Shown here: positions 6,480 through 6,675 of the stretch, piece by piece
How the letters are laid out: every line of letters starts with the position of its first letter
Position numbering within the stretch: the stretch's first letter is position 1
Source: Rhodospirillaceae bacterium
GTDB taxonomy: Bacteria; Pseudomonadota; Alphaproteobacteria; Rhodospirillales; Magnetovibrionaceae
Direction: 5' to 3'
NCBI GenBank assembly: GCA_002401565.1
Contig: NVTL01000015.1
Span: 16,662 to 23,336, forward strand
DNA length: 6,675 bases
Translations under genes and position numbers: made by a program
The notes under the pieces: generated by a model
What the model saw: the letters and a program-made list of their open reading frames with translations, nothing else
Told to the model about the DNA's origin: nothing
Database searches by the model: none

Positions 6480-6490
6480 GGAACAACACG

Positions 6491-6675
6491 ATGGATACAC
6501 TGACCTGCATGCGGACCTTTGTTCGGGTGGTTGAATTGCAAAGTTTCAGCAAAGCGGCGCGCGAATGTTCATGTTCGCCGTCGCTCGCCAGCAAGCAAGT
6601 TTCCTGGTTAGAGGGACGTTTGGGGGCCAAGCTTTTAAACCGATCCACCCGGCGCTTAAGCCTGACCGAAACCGG
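6491..6675 (+). CDS. LysR-type transcriptional regulator, partial (N-terminus only)
   Basis: The 61 complete codons present encode the N-terminal winged helix-turn-helix of a LysR-family regulator. MRTFVRVVELQSFSKAA (7-23) and SPSLASKQVSWLEGRLGAKL (29-48) form the HTH and the linker side of the domain, followed by LNRSTRRLSLTET (49-61), the usual wing sequence. The effector-binding domain, about 240 residues, is beyond the right edge, so the inducer cannot be guessed. AGGA lies 8 bases before the ATG. It is divergent from the exported MBL hydrolase gene across 121 bases that hold a palindromic LysR-type box, the classic layout for a LysR regulator and its target. Three cysteines (6, 26, 28) in so short a segment are slightly unusual. 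The family is clear. Confidence 0.93.
   Translation, partial: MDTLTCMRTFVRVVELQSFSKAARECSCSPSLASKQVSWLEGRLGAKLLNRSTRRLSLTET

Noticed and set aside
1..6675. Mobile element, CRISPR, toxin-antitoxin or defence system.
   Set aside because: No terminal inverted repeats, transposase or recombinase motifs, spaced repeats or small paired genes were seen. The window is mostly housekeeping metabolism.

Overview
The window looks like ordinary chromosomal DNA of an alphaproteobacterium. A Rhodospirillales-like lineage is my best guess, from protein motifs and gene order; no database search was run. GC content is moderate, genes are tightly packed, and I see no mobile element, CRISPR array, tRNA or rRNA. 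No gene-free stretch exceeds about 120 bases.

Layout. (1) Positions 1-1070, minus strand: argininosuccinate lyase (argH), with its 3' end beyond the left edge. (2) Positions 1086-1700, plus strand: an exported TlpA-type thiol:disulfide oxidoreductase, divergent from argH with only 15 bases between the start codons. (3) Positions 1719-5443, plus strand: what reads as one transcription unit. An extended -10 promoter lies inside a perfect inverted repeat (1719-1732). It is followed by a small protein resembling a degenerate GIY-YIG fold, a PduO-type cobalamin adenosyltransferase, etfB, etfA and a 3-hydroxybutyryl-CoA dehydrogenase. A GC-rich hairpin that contains the last stop codon closes the unit. 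(4) Positions 5443-6369, minus strand: an exported metallo-beta-lactamase-fold hydrolase, convergent with the operon. (5) Positions 6491-6675, plus strand: the N-terminal part of a LysR-type regulator, divergent from the hydrolase gene. A 121-base intergenic region between them carries a perfect 15-base palindrome of LysR-box type.

How the genes fit together. EtfAB takes electrons from acyl-CoA dehydrogenases, and the 3-hydroxyacyl-CoA dehydrogenase carries out the NAD-linked step of short-chain beta-oxidation or acetoacetyl-CoA/PHB metabolism. The adenosyltransferase makes the coenzyme B12 needed by methylmalonyl-CoA mutase, which handles propionyl-CoA. The central operon is therefore a short-chain acyl-CoA catabolism unit. 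The first gene of that operon is the least understood. The LysR/hydrolase pair is probably an independent regulated unit of unknown substrate.

I did not find a clear new multi-gene system. The most worthwhile leads are the GIY-YIG-like protein lacking expected catalytic residues at the head of the acyl-CoA operon, and the palindromic control region between the LysR gene and the exported hydrolase.
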